DNA of 64,000 nt from positions 1 to 64,000 of the forward strand of contig NZ_KI518055.1 of the NCBI RefSeq assembly GCF_000479045.1. Reading direction: 5' to 3'. The stretch is from Cetobacterium somerae ATCC BAA-474 (GTDB lineage Bacteria > Fusobacteriota > Fusobacteriia > Fusobacteriales > Fusobacteriaceae). Position numbers and translations under genes: made by a program. The notes below the pieces were generated by a model. That model was not told the DNA's origin and made no database searches. It saw nothing but the letters and a program-made list of their open reading frames with translations. Positions 27,358 to 36,572 of the stretch are shown one piece after another; the stretch's first letter is position 1; each line of letters starts with the position of its first letter.

Positions 27358-28476
27358 TTATATCACCTCAACTAAGAAGCTATCATCAGCATGCCAAGAT
27401 ATATAGGCATCTTCATCCCAGTGTATTGTATCATTGTCTTCTTCATCAAAATAAACAGCGTGCTGTTTAAAAGCTTTAAATAGAATATTCTTATCACCAT
27501 TTACCCAAACAAAATATTTACTTTGGAATCCTGAGTAAATAAGTTCGTCTACATAAACTTTTAAAGTATTGTGTTTATTTGAAAGTCCAGTAGGTATATG
27601 TTTAGAAACTCTAATTTTTTCAGGTCTTATTGAAACTCTGATTTTATCTCCAACTTTAACAGGTTTATCTAATTCAAAAATTAATTCACCTAGAGATTCA
27701 CTTTGAATTTTTCCATATGTTTCATCAAAAATTTCAGTTACCACACCTTCAAAAAAGTTATTTTCACCAATAAAATCAGCTACAAATGAATCAGCAGGAG
27801 CTTCATAAACTTCAGCAGGAGTTCCTACTTGTAAAATCTCTCCTTTATTCATAACTGCAATACGATCAGAGATCGATAGTGCTTCTTGTTGATCGTGTGT
27901 AATGAAAATAAAAGTTATTCCTACTTCATCATGAATATTATCAAGCTCAATTAAAAGATTCTGTCTTAACTTAGCGTCTAATGCTGATAAAGGTTCATCT
28001 AACAGTAAAACACCAGGTTTATTGATAAGAGCTCTAGCAATTGAAACTCTTTGTTGTTGTCCACCAGAAAGTTGATTAGGCTTTTTGTACATATGATCTT
28101 TTAAATCAACAAGTTCGATGAATCTTTTTACTTCAATATCAATTGTTTTCTCATCAACCTTTTTTAACCTAAGAGGAAAGGCTACATTTTCATAAACTGT
28201 TAAATGAGGAAACAAAGCATATTTTTGGAAGATTGTATTTACGTTCCTTTTATTTGGGGCTAATTCAACTATATTCTCATCTCCTAAATAGATTGCTCCA
28301 CTATCAGGAGTTATAAATCCTGCAATCATTCTTAAAAGAGTAGTCTTACCACATCCAGATGGACCCAAAATAGAAAAAAACTCTCCATCTTTAATATTTA
28401 AGTTAATATTTTTTAAAACATCAACTCCGTCGAAACTTTTCTTAATATCGACAATTTTAATATCTGTTTTTTTCAA
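27358..28476 (-). CDS. potA: Spermidine/putrescine ABC transporter ATPase PotA
   Basis: This 372-residue ATPase has Walker A GPSGCGKTT (about residue 38), Q-loop, signature LSGGQQQR (about 138), Walker B LLLDEPLSALD, the switch His in FIFITHDQQEAL, and a C-terminal TOBE-type regulatory domain (about 240-372). The PotA-type VAFPLRLKKV and NNFFEGVV elements support polyamine rather than sugar transport. It leads the potABC operon. A palindrome and candidate promoter lie upstream, after the hpf terminator. Confidence 0.93.
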   Translation of the reverse strand: MKKTDIKIVDIKKSFDGVDVLKNINLNIKDGEFFSILGPSGCGKTTLLRMIAGFITPDSGAIYLGDENIVELAPNKRNVNTIFQKYALFPHLTVYENVAFPLRLKKVDEKTIDIEVKRFIELVDLKDHMYKKPNQLSGGQQQRVSIARALINKPGVLLLDEPLSALDAKLRQNLLIELDNIHDEVGITFIFITHDQQEALSISDRIAVMNKGEILQVGTPAEVYEAPADSFVADFIGENNFFEGVVTEIFDETYGKIQSESLGELIFELDKPVKVGDKIRVSIRPEKIRVSKHIPTGLSNKHNTLKVYVDELIYSGFQSKYFVWVNGDKNILFKAFKQHAVYFDEEDNDTIHWDEDAYISWHADDSFLVEVI

Positions 28477-28531
28477 TTTTACCTCCTAATATATAATAAA
28501 TTTGTTCACAATAATAATATTCTATCACATT

Positions 28532-28562
28532 TAACAAATAAAATAAACCAGTTTATTTGTTA
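28532..28562. promoter_or_regulatory. Palindrome upstream of potA, candidate operator
   Basis: TAACAAATAAA at 28532-28542 is the exact inverse complement of TTTATTTGTTA at 28552-28562, with 9 bases between. It has no T-run suited to termination and lies about 60 bases before potA near TAGAAT (minus strand, about 28520-28525), a weak -10 candidate. A repressor site is possible, but the regulator is unknown. Confidence 0.4.
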
Positions 28563-28566
28563 TAAA

Positions 28567-28598
28567 TAAAAAAGAATCCTAGCTAGACTAGGATTCTT
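28567..28598 (-). terminator. Intrinsic terminator of hpf
   Basis: A perfect 11-bp stem pairs 28572-28582 with 28588-28598, followed on the minus strand by a run of T. It separates hpf from potABC. Confidence 0.9.
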
Positions 28599-28606
28599 AA
28601 ATTTTT

Positions 28607-29167
28607 TTAGAAATGAGCAGGTTCTACGTGACCGTAATCTCCATTTCTTTTTTTATAAACGATATTCATATCACCAGTTTCTGAATTTGTAAAAACATAG
28701 AAGTCTTTATTTAAAGCTTCTAATTGTAATATAGCTTCTTCTACATCCATAGGTCTAGGATTAACTGTGATACTCTCAATTTTTTTCGTAAATTCAACAG
28801 TAATTGAGTTATCAGAAGATTCGAATGTAATTTTTTTAGCAGTAGGAATATTAGGTGAAGAGTGGTTATTATCTCTTAATTTTTCCTTATGCTTTTTAAT
28901 TTGTTTTGCTAAAATTTCAGTTACACGATCTATTGCATTATAAAGGTCGTCATCTGTATAAACACCTTTAATCACATTTCCGTTTACATGAACTCTGGCA
29001 TCGACTCTTTGTAGAGGTCCTGTTTTTGATTTTGTAGCAGATAAAGTAACGTTTACAGTTAAGATGTTATCGAAGAATTTTTTTAATTTAGAAAAATTCT
29101 TTTCACAATGACTTTTGATGGCGTCAGTAATAACAAGATCTCCGTTAGTATTATAGTTTATTCTCAT
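28607..29167 (-). CDS. hpf: Ribosome hibernation promoting factor, long form
   Basis: This 186-residue protein has the N-terminal YfiA/HPF fold (MRINYNTNGDLVITDAIKS, about 1-100), a charged linker, and the C-terminal dimerisation domain (about 125-186, MDVEEAILQLEALNKDFYVFTNSETGDMNIVYKR-like). The long form makes inactive 100S ribosome dimers by itself in stationary phase. A GTG three codons upstream is possible, but the ATG at 29167 has AAGGGG 8 bases before it and gives the usual MRI start. Own terminator downstream. Confidence 0.93.
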   Translation of the reverse strand: MRINYNTNGDLVITDAIKSHCEKNFSKLKKFFDNILTVNVTLSATKSKTGPLQRVDARVHVNGNVIKGVYTDDDLYNAIDRVTEILAKQIKKHKEKLRDNNHSSPNIPTAKKITFESSDNSITVEFTKKIESITVNPRPMDVEEAILQLEALNKDFYVFTNSETGDMNIVYKKRNGDYGHVEPAHF

Positions 29168-29219
29168 ACAAACCACCCCTTATGGATATTTATGTAGCTT
29201 TCTTACTCTATCTATACCT

Positions 29220-29900
29220 TTATTCTGAAAGAATTCCTTTTTTTAAGAATAATTTTTTATTAGATATCTCAGCAAGCTCTCTTGAATGTGTTACTGTTAT
29301 AATTGTTTGACGTTTTTTGCTATTAATTTGTTTGAAAATATTAAAAATTTTTTCACTTGTCTCATTATCTAAGTTTCCAGTAGGCTCATCTAAAAGTAAA
29401 ATTTTAGGATTGTTTATTAGAGCTCTAGCAATAGCCACTCTTTGTTTCTCTCCACCAGAAAGTTCAGTTGGTTTATGATTGGCTCTATGATCGACTCCAA
29501 CCTCTTTAAGAAGTTCAAGAGCTCTTTTCTCAATCTCTTTCTTTTTAGAATAATCTTGAGTTAGAGCGGGTATCATAACATTTTCTAAAGCAGTGAATTC
29601 TGGTAAAAGATAATGAAATTGAAAAACAAAACCAATTTTTTTATTTCGTACTAAATCAATATTAGAACTATTTACAGAAATATTTTCATTATCAATATAA
29701 ATATTTCCAGAAGTAGGAGAATCTAAAAGACCAATTAAGTTTAATAAGGTAGTTTTTCCTGAACCAGATTGTCCAAGAATAGATATAAAATCACCCTCTT
29801 CAATTTGTAAGTTTAAGTTTTTAATAATTTCTAAAGTTTCTGTTTTAGTTGAATAGTTTTTACAAATATTTTTTAATTCAAGTACAATGTTTTTAGTCAT
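29220..29900 (-). CDS. LolD-type ABC transporter ATPase
   Basis: This 226-residue ATPase of the MacB/LolD/FtsE class has Walker A GQSGSGKTTLLN (about residue 40), the hallmark GFVFQFHYLLPEFTALENV, signature LSGGEKQRVAIARAL (about 144), Walker B ILLLDEPTGNLD and the switch His in TVTHS. The gene overlaps its permease partner by 8 bases. LolD energises release of lipoproteins from the inner membrane toward the outer membrane; the cyclophilin lipoprotein nearby shows such cargo exists, but substrate is inferred from family. Confidence 0.85.
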   Translation of the reverse strand: MTKNIVLELKNICKNYSTKTETLEIIKNLNLQIEEGDFISILGQSGSGKTTLLNLIGLLDSPTSGNIYIDNENISVNSSNIDLVRNKKIGFVFQFHYLLPEFTALENVMIPALTQDYSKKKEIEKRALELLKEVGVDHRANHKPTELSGGEKQRVAIARALINNPKILLLDEPTGNLDNETSEKIFNIFKQINSKKRQTIITVTHSRELAEISNKKLFLKKGILSE

Positions 29901-31059
29901 GTCTTAAAGCCTCCACAATTTTTAATTTTCCAGCTCTATATGCAGGAAATACACTAGATAAGAATATCAATAATATATTAGCTCCTACAATAGTTAGTAA
30001 CTCTTTTAACGATAACTCTATTGGAACTTTTGTTAAATAATATATAGAAGATATACCTGGAAGAGAGTATGTTTTAATATACCAAAGTAAAAACAAAGAT
30101 ATAGCAACTCCGAAAACAATTCCAGTTAAACCTAAGATTATTCCTTGGATTAAAAATATTTTAATAATAGAGCTATGAGATATTCCAACTGATCTCATAA
30201 TTCCTATATATCTAATTTTTTCTCTTACCATTGTATTTAGAATTACCCAAACTACAAACCCAGCTATAATAACAATTAATGAGAAACCTATAATCATTAC
30301 TGTTTTTTCAAGAGTAAGAGCTTTTAAAAGATTCTGATTTAGACTTCCCCAAGTTCTATTATAAAGACCTGTATCAGAATAAATTTTATTAGAAATTTTA
30401 TCAGCATCATATGGATTTTTTAAAATTAAATCGATTGAACTAATTGTTCCATCTCTTTCTGTTATATACTGGGCAGTTTGAAGAGGTAAAATAATCATTG
30501 ATAAATCATAATCGTAGTATCCACTTTGAAAAGTTCCCATTATTTCTAATTGTAATTCCTTATTATTTGCAGAAATTATATTAATAGGATCTCCAATGTT
30601 ACCACCAATTCTATTTAAAAGTTCTTCTCCAATTAAAACACCTTTTTTATTTGATAAATCAATACTTCCTCTTTTTATTTTACTTTCTAAATTAAGAGCA
30701 GGAATAGCTTTTTTTAAATCTAATCCATCTAGTTTAACTCCAGAAACATAAGTTCCTAAAATTCCGTTATATTTAACAATTCCTTGACTAGAAACTTTAG
30801 GAATTACTCCTTTAACTTCTGGATATTTTTCAAAAGTATTTTCTAAAGAATCATAATTTTTTAAGTTTTCATTGCCAATAACAGTAACATGACTAGATAG
30901 AGAAAGAATACTATCGATCATATTTTTATTTAATCCATTTGAAATACCAATAGATACAGTAAGAACTATAATACCTATAGCAATACCAATAATACCAATA
31001 AAACTTTGTTTTTTATGTTCGCAAATATGTTTTTTAGCTATAAAAAATTCAAATAACAT
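29893..31059 (-). CDS. LolC/LolE-type ABC transporter permease
   Basis: This 388-residue permease has the type VII topology: one N-terminal transmembrane helix (about 18-45), a large periplasmic domain (about 46-260), and three C-terminal helices (about 265-380) with the FtsX-domain pattern. The start MLFEFFIAKKHICEHKKQSF resembles LolC/E (FIARRYLRSKRR type). Only one permease accompanies the ATPase, so the complex is probably a homodimer, unlike the LolC-LolE pair of Escherichia coli. It follows recQ by 15 bases. Confidence 0.83.
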   Translation of the reverse strand: MLFEFFIAKKHICEHKKQSFIGIIGIAIGIIVLTVSIGISNGLNKNMIDSILSLSSHVTVIGNENLKNYDSLENTFEKYPEVKGVIPKVSSQGIVKYNGILGTYVSGVKLDGLDLKKAIPALNLESKIKRGSIDLSNKKGVLIGEELLNRIGGNIGDPINIISANNKELQLEIMGTFQSGYYDYDLSMIILPLQTAQYITERDGTISSIDLILKNPYDADKISNKIYSDTGLYNRTWGSLNQNLLKALTLEKTVMIIGFSLIVIIAGFVVWVILNTMVREKIRYIGIMRSVGISHSSIIKIFLIQGIILGLTGIVFGVAISLFLLWYIKTYSLPGISSIYYLTKVPIELSLKELLTIVGANILLIFLSSVFPAYRAGKLKIVEALRHD

Positions 31060-31074
31060 TAGTTCACCTCGTAG

Positions 31075-32994
31075 TTAGTTAGTAAAAAGAGTTTTTATTA
31101 AAATCTCTTTTAATTCATCAGTTGTAATTTCAGTATTTAAAGCTTTTTTTAATTCTATGAGCTGTTTATTACCTAAATACTTTTCATCAATAATATTATC
31201 TACATAAAGCATATCGATTTCTTGGGGAGAAAGTTTATTAATTGTCTTTAAAAAAAGATCTCCGTAATTTTTAAACTTTTGATTACCAATTCCTCTAATT
31301 TTTAACATTTCCCAACGATTTTGAGGCTTTTTTTCAGCCATTTCCATAAGAGTTAAGTCTGAAAAAATAATATAGGGAGGAACTCCCTCTTTTTGAGCAA
31401 TCTCTTTTCTTAAGTTATTTAATGTTTCAAAAAGTGGATCTTCAAAATAATCAAATGTTACAGATTCATTTACTCTTCTAAATACAGCTTTGATATTCTT
31501 TAAAACTTCAAAGGCTTTAGGAGTTAATTTGAGTGTGGGAAAACTTCCGGCACTTTGTTCTAAATAGTTTTCAGATATAAGATAGTATATAAACTCTTCA
31601 AGATTAGTTCGATTATAAGAGGACATAATTCCAAATGTAGTAAGTTTAAAATACTCCTTTCTTTCAATTTTTGTATCAATTTTTCCCATTAAAATATTAG
31701 TTAGAGTAGAGATACCAATACTTTCTTTTGTACGACCGATGCATGAAAAAACCTTTTGTGCATCTAGGGTAAAAGATTTAACATCTTTAAAATTTTTACA
31801 ATTACCACAATTGCCACAGTAATTTTTAATTCTTTTATCACCAAAATACTTTAAAATGTATTCTCTATAACAACTTTCTAAGTAAGCATAATCAATCATT
31901 TGATCGAGTTTTTTTCTTTTTGTATTTTTTAAATGATTTGAACTTTCTTCATTTTGTTCAATTAGAAACTCTTGAGTAGAAACATCTTCTTCGAAGAAAA
32001 GTAGTATTGCCTCAGAAGGCGCACCATCTCTTCCGGCTCTTCCAGCTTCTTGATAGTAACTTTCCAAATCTTTTGGAATATTTCTATGTATTACATACCT
32101 AACATTAGATTTGTCAATACCCATTCCAAAAGCATTAGTAGCAATCATAACTTTAACGTCATCTCTTAAAAATTTATCCTGAAACTCTGTACGTTCTTTT
32201 TCATCTAAACCAGCATGATATTTTCCCACACTAAATCCTTTAAGTTGTAAATAACTATATAAATTATCAACTTCTTTACGAGTAGCAGCGTATATTATTC
32301 CAGATTTTTTTGAATTTCTTTTTAAATATTCACTGATAAATGCTTCTGGAACAACTCCCTTTTCAACTTTAAAAGTAATATTTTCTCTGTCAAATCCATC
32401 AACAGAAACTTTAGGATTTTGTAAATTAAGTTTTTCAATTATATCTTGTCGAACTTTACTTGTAGCAGTGGCAGTAAGTGCTAAAATTTGTGGTCGTTGA
32501 TTGATTTTATTTAAAAAATCTGGAATTTCTAGATAACTTTTTCTAAAGTCATGTCCCCATTGAGAAATACAGTGAGCTTCATCAACAGCAATCATAGATA
32601 GTTGTATATTTTTTATAAAGTTTATAAATTTTTCATTTGCTAATCTTTCTGGTGCAATATAAAGAATTTTGATACTTTTATTTCTAACTCCTTGAACTAA
32701 TTTAAGATATTCCTCTTTACTCAGTGTAGAGTTTAAAAATCCAGCTCTTACACCTAAATATTTTAAAGAATCTACTTGATCTTTCATTAAGGAGATAAGA
32801 GGAGAGATAACAATGGTAAGGTGAGGATAAATTAAAGCTGGAATTTGATAGCAGATAGATTTTCCACCACCAGTTGACATAACACCTAAAGTATCTTTTT
32901 TAGAAAGGATATTATTTATAATTATATCTTGTCCTTTTCTAAAATTTTCATATCCATAAATAGTTTTTAGTAACTCTTTTGCTTTTGTTTTCAT
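31075..32994 (-). CDS. recQ: ATP-dependent DNA helicase RecQ
   Basis: This 639-residue 3'-5' helicase has a SF2 core with Walker A MSTGGGKSICYQIPAL (about residue 40), DEAH box AVDEAHCISQWGHDFR (about 138), SAT-like TATAT, and motif VI YYQEAGRAGRDG (about 312). A zinc-binding RQC segment has four cysteines (CYREY and CGNCGNCKNF, about 370-400). A winged helix and an HRDC domain (about 530-600, LRKEIAQKEGVPPYIIFSD) follow. It is a full-length RecQ. A Shine-Dalgarno GAAAGGAAG precedes the ATG. Confidence 0.95.
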   Translation of the reverse strand: MKTKAKELLKTIYGYENFRKGQDIIINNILSKKDTLGVMSTGGGKSICYQIPALIYPHLTIVISPLISLMKDQVDSLKYLGVRAGFLNSTLSKEEYLKLVQGVRNKSIKILYIAPERLANEKFINFIKNIQLSMIAVDEAHCISQWGHDFRKSYLEIPDFLNKINQRPQILALTATATSKVRQDIIEKLNLQNPKVSVDGFDRENITFKVEKGVVPEAFISEYLKRNSKKSGIIYAATRKEVDNLYSYLQLKGFSVGKYHAGLDEKERTEFQDKFLRDDVKVMIATNAFGMGIDKSNVRYVIHRNIPKDLESYYQEAGRAGRDGAPSEAILLFFEEDVSTQEFLIEQNEESSNHLKNTKRKKLDQMIDYAYLESCYREYILKYFGDKRIKNYCGNCGNCKNFKDVKSFTLDAQKVFSCIGRTKESIGISTLTNILMGKIDTKIERKEYFKLTTFGIMSSYNRTNLEEFIYYLISENYLEQSAGSFPTLKLTPKAFEVLKNIKAVFRRVNESVTFDYFEDPLFETLNNLRKEIAQKEGVPPYIIFSDLTLMEMAEKKPQNRWEMLKIRGIGNQKFKNYGDLFLKTINKLSPQEIDMLYVDNIIDEKYLGNKQLIELKKALNTEITTDELKEILIKTLFTN

Positions 32995-33125
32995 AACTTC
33001 CTTTCTTTTTAAAAGTTAATTTCTTAATAGATTTTATCATAATAAAGATATTTTTTATATAAATAATATTCAATTTTATTAAAAATCATAGTAAAATATA
33101 ATAAGCATAAAAAATGGAGGAAAAA

Positions 33126-34166
33126 ATGATTTTAGTAAAATATGAGGATTTGTTGAAGGAGAAGAACTACACTTTGATAGATGTAAGAACTCCAAAAGAG
33201 TTTAAAGAAGAGCCTATTCCAGGAGCTATAAATATACCATTACTTTTAGATGAAGAGAGAGTAGATGTTGGAACTGCTTATAAACAAGTTTCACCTGAAA
33301 AAGCTAAAGAATTAGGGGTTGAAGCTATTGCAAAAAGATTACCTGATATATTTAGAGAGGTTCAAAAACATGCTAAAGGTAGACTAGCATTTTATTGTGC
33401 TCGTGGTGGAATGAGAAGTGGATCTATGTCAGCTTTATTTGAAGCTTTAGGATATACAACTTGGAAGTTAGAAGGAGGATATAGAGCTTATAGACAGTAT
33501 ATTTTAGAGAATATAAAAACTTATAATAAAGATGTAAAGTATATTATTTTACATGGAAAAACAGGTATAGGAAAAACAAAAATTTTACAGCAATTAGAGA
33601 ATAAGGGATATTCAGTTTTAGATTTAGAAAAGATGGCTAATCACAAGGGTTCATTTTTTGGTGGAGTTTGTGAAAAAGAGGAGCAGAGTCAGAAAAAATT
33701 TGATTCTTTAATATTTGATTATTTTTATAAAAATAAACCTCAATATGTAATTGCAGAAAGTGAAAGTAAAAGAATTGGAAATGTATATGTTCCTGAAGAT
33801 GTATTTCAATCTTTAGGTAATGGAGTACATTTATCATTAGAAACAACAATAAAAAATAGAGTAGAAGTAATAAGAGAAGATTATGCAGGTGCAACAGTAG
33901 ATGAACTTCAAAAATGTTTAGATAAAGTAGGAAGATATATTGGTAAAGAAAAATATGAAGAATACTCTCAAATGTTAAAAGATAATAAAATAGATGAACT
34001 TTCAGAAGTACTAATGTTAGATTACTATGATCCTCTTTATCAAAAGAGTATTGAAAAGTATATTTATGATTCAGAGATATTTTATGAAACTATAGATGAG
34101 GGAGTAGAGAAAGTGGTGAGATATCTAAATGAAAAAGGTATTTTTGGAAAAGAGGTCACTGAATAA
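33126..34166 (+). CDS. selU: tRNA 2-selenouridine synthase (SelU/MnmH)
   Basis: This 346-residue enzyme replaces sulfur by selenium in wobble 2-thiouridine of Lys, Glu and Gln tRNAs, using selenophosphate made by SelD. The N-terminal rhodanese domain (about 1-125) has LIDVRTPKEF and the catalytic cysteine in FYCARGGMRSGSM (about residue 92). The C-terminal P-loop domain has LHGKTGIGKTKIL (about 143). The ATG at 33114 overlaps the ribosome site; the ATG at 33126, with GGAGG 5 bases upstream, is preferred. A TATAAT lies at 33097-33102 with no clear -35. This is one of three selenium pathways in the window. Confidence 0.93.
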   Translation: MILVKYEDLLKEKNYTLIDVRTPKEFKEEPIPGAINIPLLLDEERVDVGTAYKQVSPEKAKELGVEAIAKRLPDIFREVQKHAKGRLAFYCARGGMRSGSMSALFEALGYTTWKLEGGYRAYRQYILENIKTYNKDVKYIILHGKTGIGKTKILQQLENKGYSVLDLEKMANHKGSFFGGVCEKEEQSQKKFDSLIFDYFYKNKPQYVIAESESKRIGNVYVPEDVFQSLGNGVHLSLETTIKNRVEVIREDYAGATVDELQKCLDKVGRYIGKEKYEEYSQMLKDNKIDELSEVLMLDYYDPLYQKSIEKYIYDSEIFYETIDEGVEKVVRYLNEKGIFGKEVTE

Positions 34167-34704
34167 AATATTTATAGTTTTAGCATCATTTGCTTTAGCC
34201 GTTTTAATATATTTACTTTTTAGAAGTAGAAAGCTTTTTTACTATCAAATTGTAGAGTTGATGAATTTAGATTCTCATGTTAGATCAATAAGAAAAGTAG
34301 TATGGGTTTATAGAAAACACATACCTAATTGGGTAATATACTCCTTACCAGATGGGTTATGGTTATTTTCAATGGGTGTATCCATTTTACATAATAGAGT
34401 TTTTTACAAAAAGGCTCAAAATATATTTAATATAATATTTTTTACTATGATTGGAATAGAAGTGTTTCAAGGGATCTATGGAGGACATGGTACTTTTATA
34501 GGAACCTTTGATGGAGCAGATGTAATCTGCTATACAATAGGATACATAATGGCCTCTATACTGGGATATTTAAGTTGGGTTAAAAATTCTAAAGAGATAA
34601 AAATTCAAAATGAAGATGAGGTTTTAAAAAAAGAAAGGAAAAAAATCCTAATAATTGTAATTGTATTTACAATATTAGGATTCTTTCCAGCCTTGGTTAC
34701 TTAA
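34129..34704 (+). CDS. Unrecognised membrane protein overlapping selU
   Basis: I do not recognise this 191-residue protein. It has about five hydrophobic segments (roughly 14-30, 64-85, 95-117, 128-146 and 172-190), a YSLPDGLWLFSMGVS stretch and FQGIYGGHGTFIGTFDGADV, a loop rich in Gly and Asp. It overlaps the end of selU by 38 bases in another frame, with GGTGAG 9 bases before its ATG, which implies co-translation. Its stop codon directly abuts that of xpt on the other strand. A link to selenium is possible only by position. Confidence 0.7.
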   Translation: MKKVFLEKRSLNKIFIVLASFALAVLIYLLFRSRKLFYYQIVELMNLDSHVRSIRKVVWVYRKHIPNWVIYSLPDGLWLFSMGVSILHNRVFYKKAQNIFNIIFFTMIGIEVFQGIYGGHGTFIGTFDGADVICYTIGYIMASILGYLSWVKNSKEIKIQNEDEVLKKERKKILIIVIVFTILGFFPALVT

Positions 34705-35271
34705 TTATCTTAAAGTAATTGTATTATCTTCTAAAGATTCAATAATAGCAAGGGATTCAAGGTGGATTCCTTGCTCTTTTAATATAGTCCCACCTGGTTG
34801 AAATCCTTTTTCAATAACAATTCCAACACCTTCTAGAGAAGCTCCAGCTTGATCAATTATATTTTTAAGTCCAATAATAGCATTTCCCATAGCTAAAAAA
34901 TCATCAACAACAAGAATACGATCTTCAGATGATAAAAACTCTTTAGAAACAGTTATATTATAGTCTGTTTTCTTTGTAAAAGAATGAACATTAGCGTTGT
35001 AAGCATCTCCCATAGTAGAAGGTTTCTTTTTCTTAGCAAAAACCATAGGAACTTTGAAAGCATAAGCAGCAGCTATACCAATAGCAATCCCAGAAGCTTC
35101 TATTGTAAGAATTTTATTTATATTTTTTCCTTCAAAACGTTTTTTTAATTCTTCTCCAATCTCTATCATTAAAACAGGATCAATTTGATGGTTGATAAAG
35201 CTATCTACTTTTAAAATAGAGCTATCAGTAACTGACCCGTATTTTTCAATATATTCTTTTAATAATTTCAT
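34705..35271 (-). CDS. xpt: Xanthine phosphoribosyltransferase
   Basis: This 188-residue purine-salvage enzyme converts xanthine and PRPP to XMP. Visible are MKLLKEYIEKYGSV at the start, the PRPP-binding loop ILVVDDFLAMGNAI (about 118-131) and the Xpt-type MVFAKKKKPSTM (about 75-86), matching the family length of about 190. It overlaps yqeC-mocA by 4 bases and is the last gene of the operon led by the purine riboswitch, a switch class that controls xpt in other bacteria. Xanthine can therefore be salvaged here or oxidised by the neighbouring dehydrogenase. Confidence 0.93.
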   Translation of the reverse strand: MKLLKEYIEKYGSVTDSSILKVDSFINHQIDPVLMIEIGEELKKRFEGKNINKILTIEASGIAIGIAAAYAFKVPMVFAKKKKPSTMGDAYNANVHSFTKKTDYNITVSKEFLSSEDRILVVDDFLAMGNAIIGLKNIIDQAGASLEGVGIVIEKGFQPGGTILKEQGIHLESLAIIESLEDNTITLR

Positions 35272-36545
35272 ATTTGTTCCTCCAACATTTCTAATTTTTT
35301 TAAATCATTTTGTGTATCTATATCAAAAAACTCCAAAGAGTTTTTAAAATTACATTTTATAAAGTTTTCTTTTTTTAAAATTTCACGTCCTCCACTATCA
35401 CCTTTGAGCTTGACAAGCTCATTACGATAACGCTTTGGAAAAAGTACAGGAGCCTTTTTATTTCCATCAATAAATGGAACTATAATTTGATTATATTTTT
35501 GAAATTCATATATCAATTTTAATAGAGTGCTCTTTGTTAGGAAGGGCATATCTCCTGGAATAAATAGATAACCAGATAAAGATGAGTTTAAAGTTCCTAA
35601 TATAACAGAGTAACTTTGACCAAACTCAGGATTAGGATTGATTATATAGGTATAGCCATATTTATGACTTAGCTCATCATGAAAAGAGTTTTTTCCAATA
35701 AGTATTTTCTCTTTAAAATTTATTTGAGAGATATTTAAAAGAGTTTGCTCTAATATGGTTTTTCCATTAACCAATTTAAAATTCAATTTATCGCCTAAAA
35801 ATCTTTTTGAAAAACCTGCTGCTAAAACAATTGGGGTAATATTTTTAAAAGAAAAAAATTCATTTTTAAAAATAGATCCAAAATAGATTTTAGAGGTAAT
35901 ATTAACTTTATTTACAATATTAAAAAACTCTTCAAATAAATCAATAGATTCAATTTTATTAAAAAATAGTATTTTTTCATTTGAAGTTCCTTTAAAAAAG
36001 GTATTTGAATTAATATAACCTATATAATCATTTTTTTCAATAGTTTTATTAGAATTAAAATATTGTTTTTGAAAAAGATCAAATCTATGAATAGTATTTT
36101 CATTTTTCTCTTTATGTAAAGCTGTTATATCAATAATAGCGATAGTTTTAGTAGAAGCAGGATAAATTACAGGCTCGTTATTCTTCCATCCTTTTAAAGC
36201 TTTACTAGCACTTCCATCAGCCTCTATTAAAATAAAATCAAAACGATTTTTAAATTTATTTAACTCTTCAAAAGAGGCACTATCAATTTTATCATTTTCA
36301 ATCTTTGGACAAAAAATGTGTATAAAATTATCCTGAGGAGATATAAAATCTATCTCCTCAGGATATATGAAAATAAAACTATTATTTTCTGTGCACTCTG
36401 GTTTAAATATTTTAGTGGTTGTAGCTATTAAGACAGTTCCTCTTTTTTTTAATTGATTTGCTAGATAAAACATTAAGGAAGTTTTACCACCAGCTCCAGT
36501 AATAGATATAATATCTCCTTTAATGATATTAAAAAGTTCTGACAT
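35268..36545 (-). CDS. YqeC-MocA fusion: selenium-dependent molybdenum hydroxylase accessory protein
   Basis: This 425-residue protein joins two domains usually encoded separately. The N-terminal part (about 1-215) is YqeC, with the P-loop SITGAGGKTSLMFYLA (about 14-29), IATTTKIFKPE and ILIEADGSASKALKGW, a marker of selenium-dependent molybdenum hydroxylases. The C-terminal part (about 232-425) is a MobA/MocA-like nucleotidyltransferase beginning ITPIVLAAGFSKRFLGDKL, with PGDMPFLT near 325; MocA attaches CMP to molybdopterin. A fused maturation factor fits the adjacent xanthine dehydrogenase. GGAGGAG precedes the ATG. YqeB, the other marker protein, is not in the window. Confidence 0.87.
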   Translation of the reverse strand: MSELFNIIKGDIISITGAGGKTSLMFYLANQLKKRGTVLIATTTKIFKPECTENNSFIFIYPEEIDFISPQDNFIHIFCPKIENDKIDSASFEELNKFKNRFDFILIEADGSASKALKGWKNNEPVIYPASTKTIAIIDITALHKEKNENTIHRFDLFQKQYFNSNKTIEKNDYIGYINSNTFFKGTSNEKILFFNKIESIDLFEEFFNIVNKVNITSKIYFGSIFKNEFFSFKNITPIVLAAGFSKRFLGDKLNFKLVNGKTILEQTLLNISQINFKEKILIGKNSFHDELSHKYGYTYIINPNPEFGQSYSVILGTLNSSLSGYLFIPGDMPFLTKSTLLKLIYEFQKYNQIIVPFIDGNKKAPVLFPKRYRNELVKLKGDSGGREILKKENFIKCNFKNSLEFFDIDTQNDLKKLEMLEEQI

Positions 36546-36572
36546 AAAAATCTCCTCCCACTTTGAATAGTT

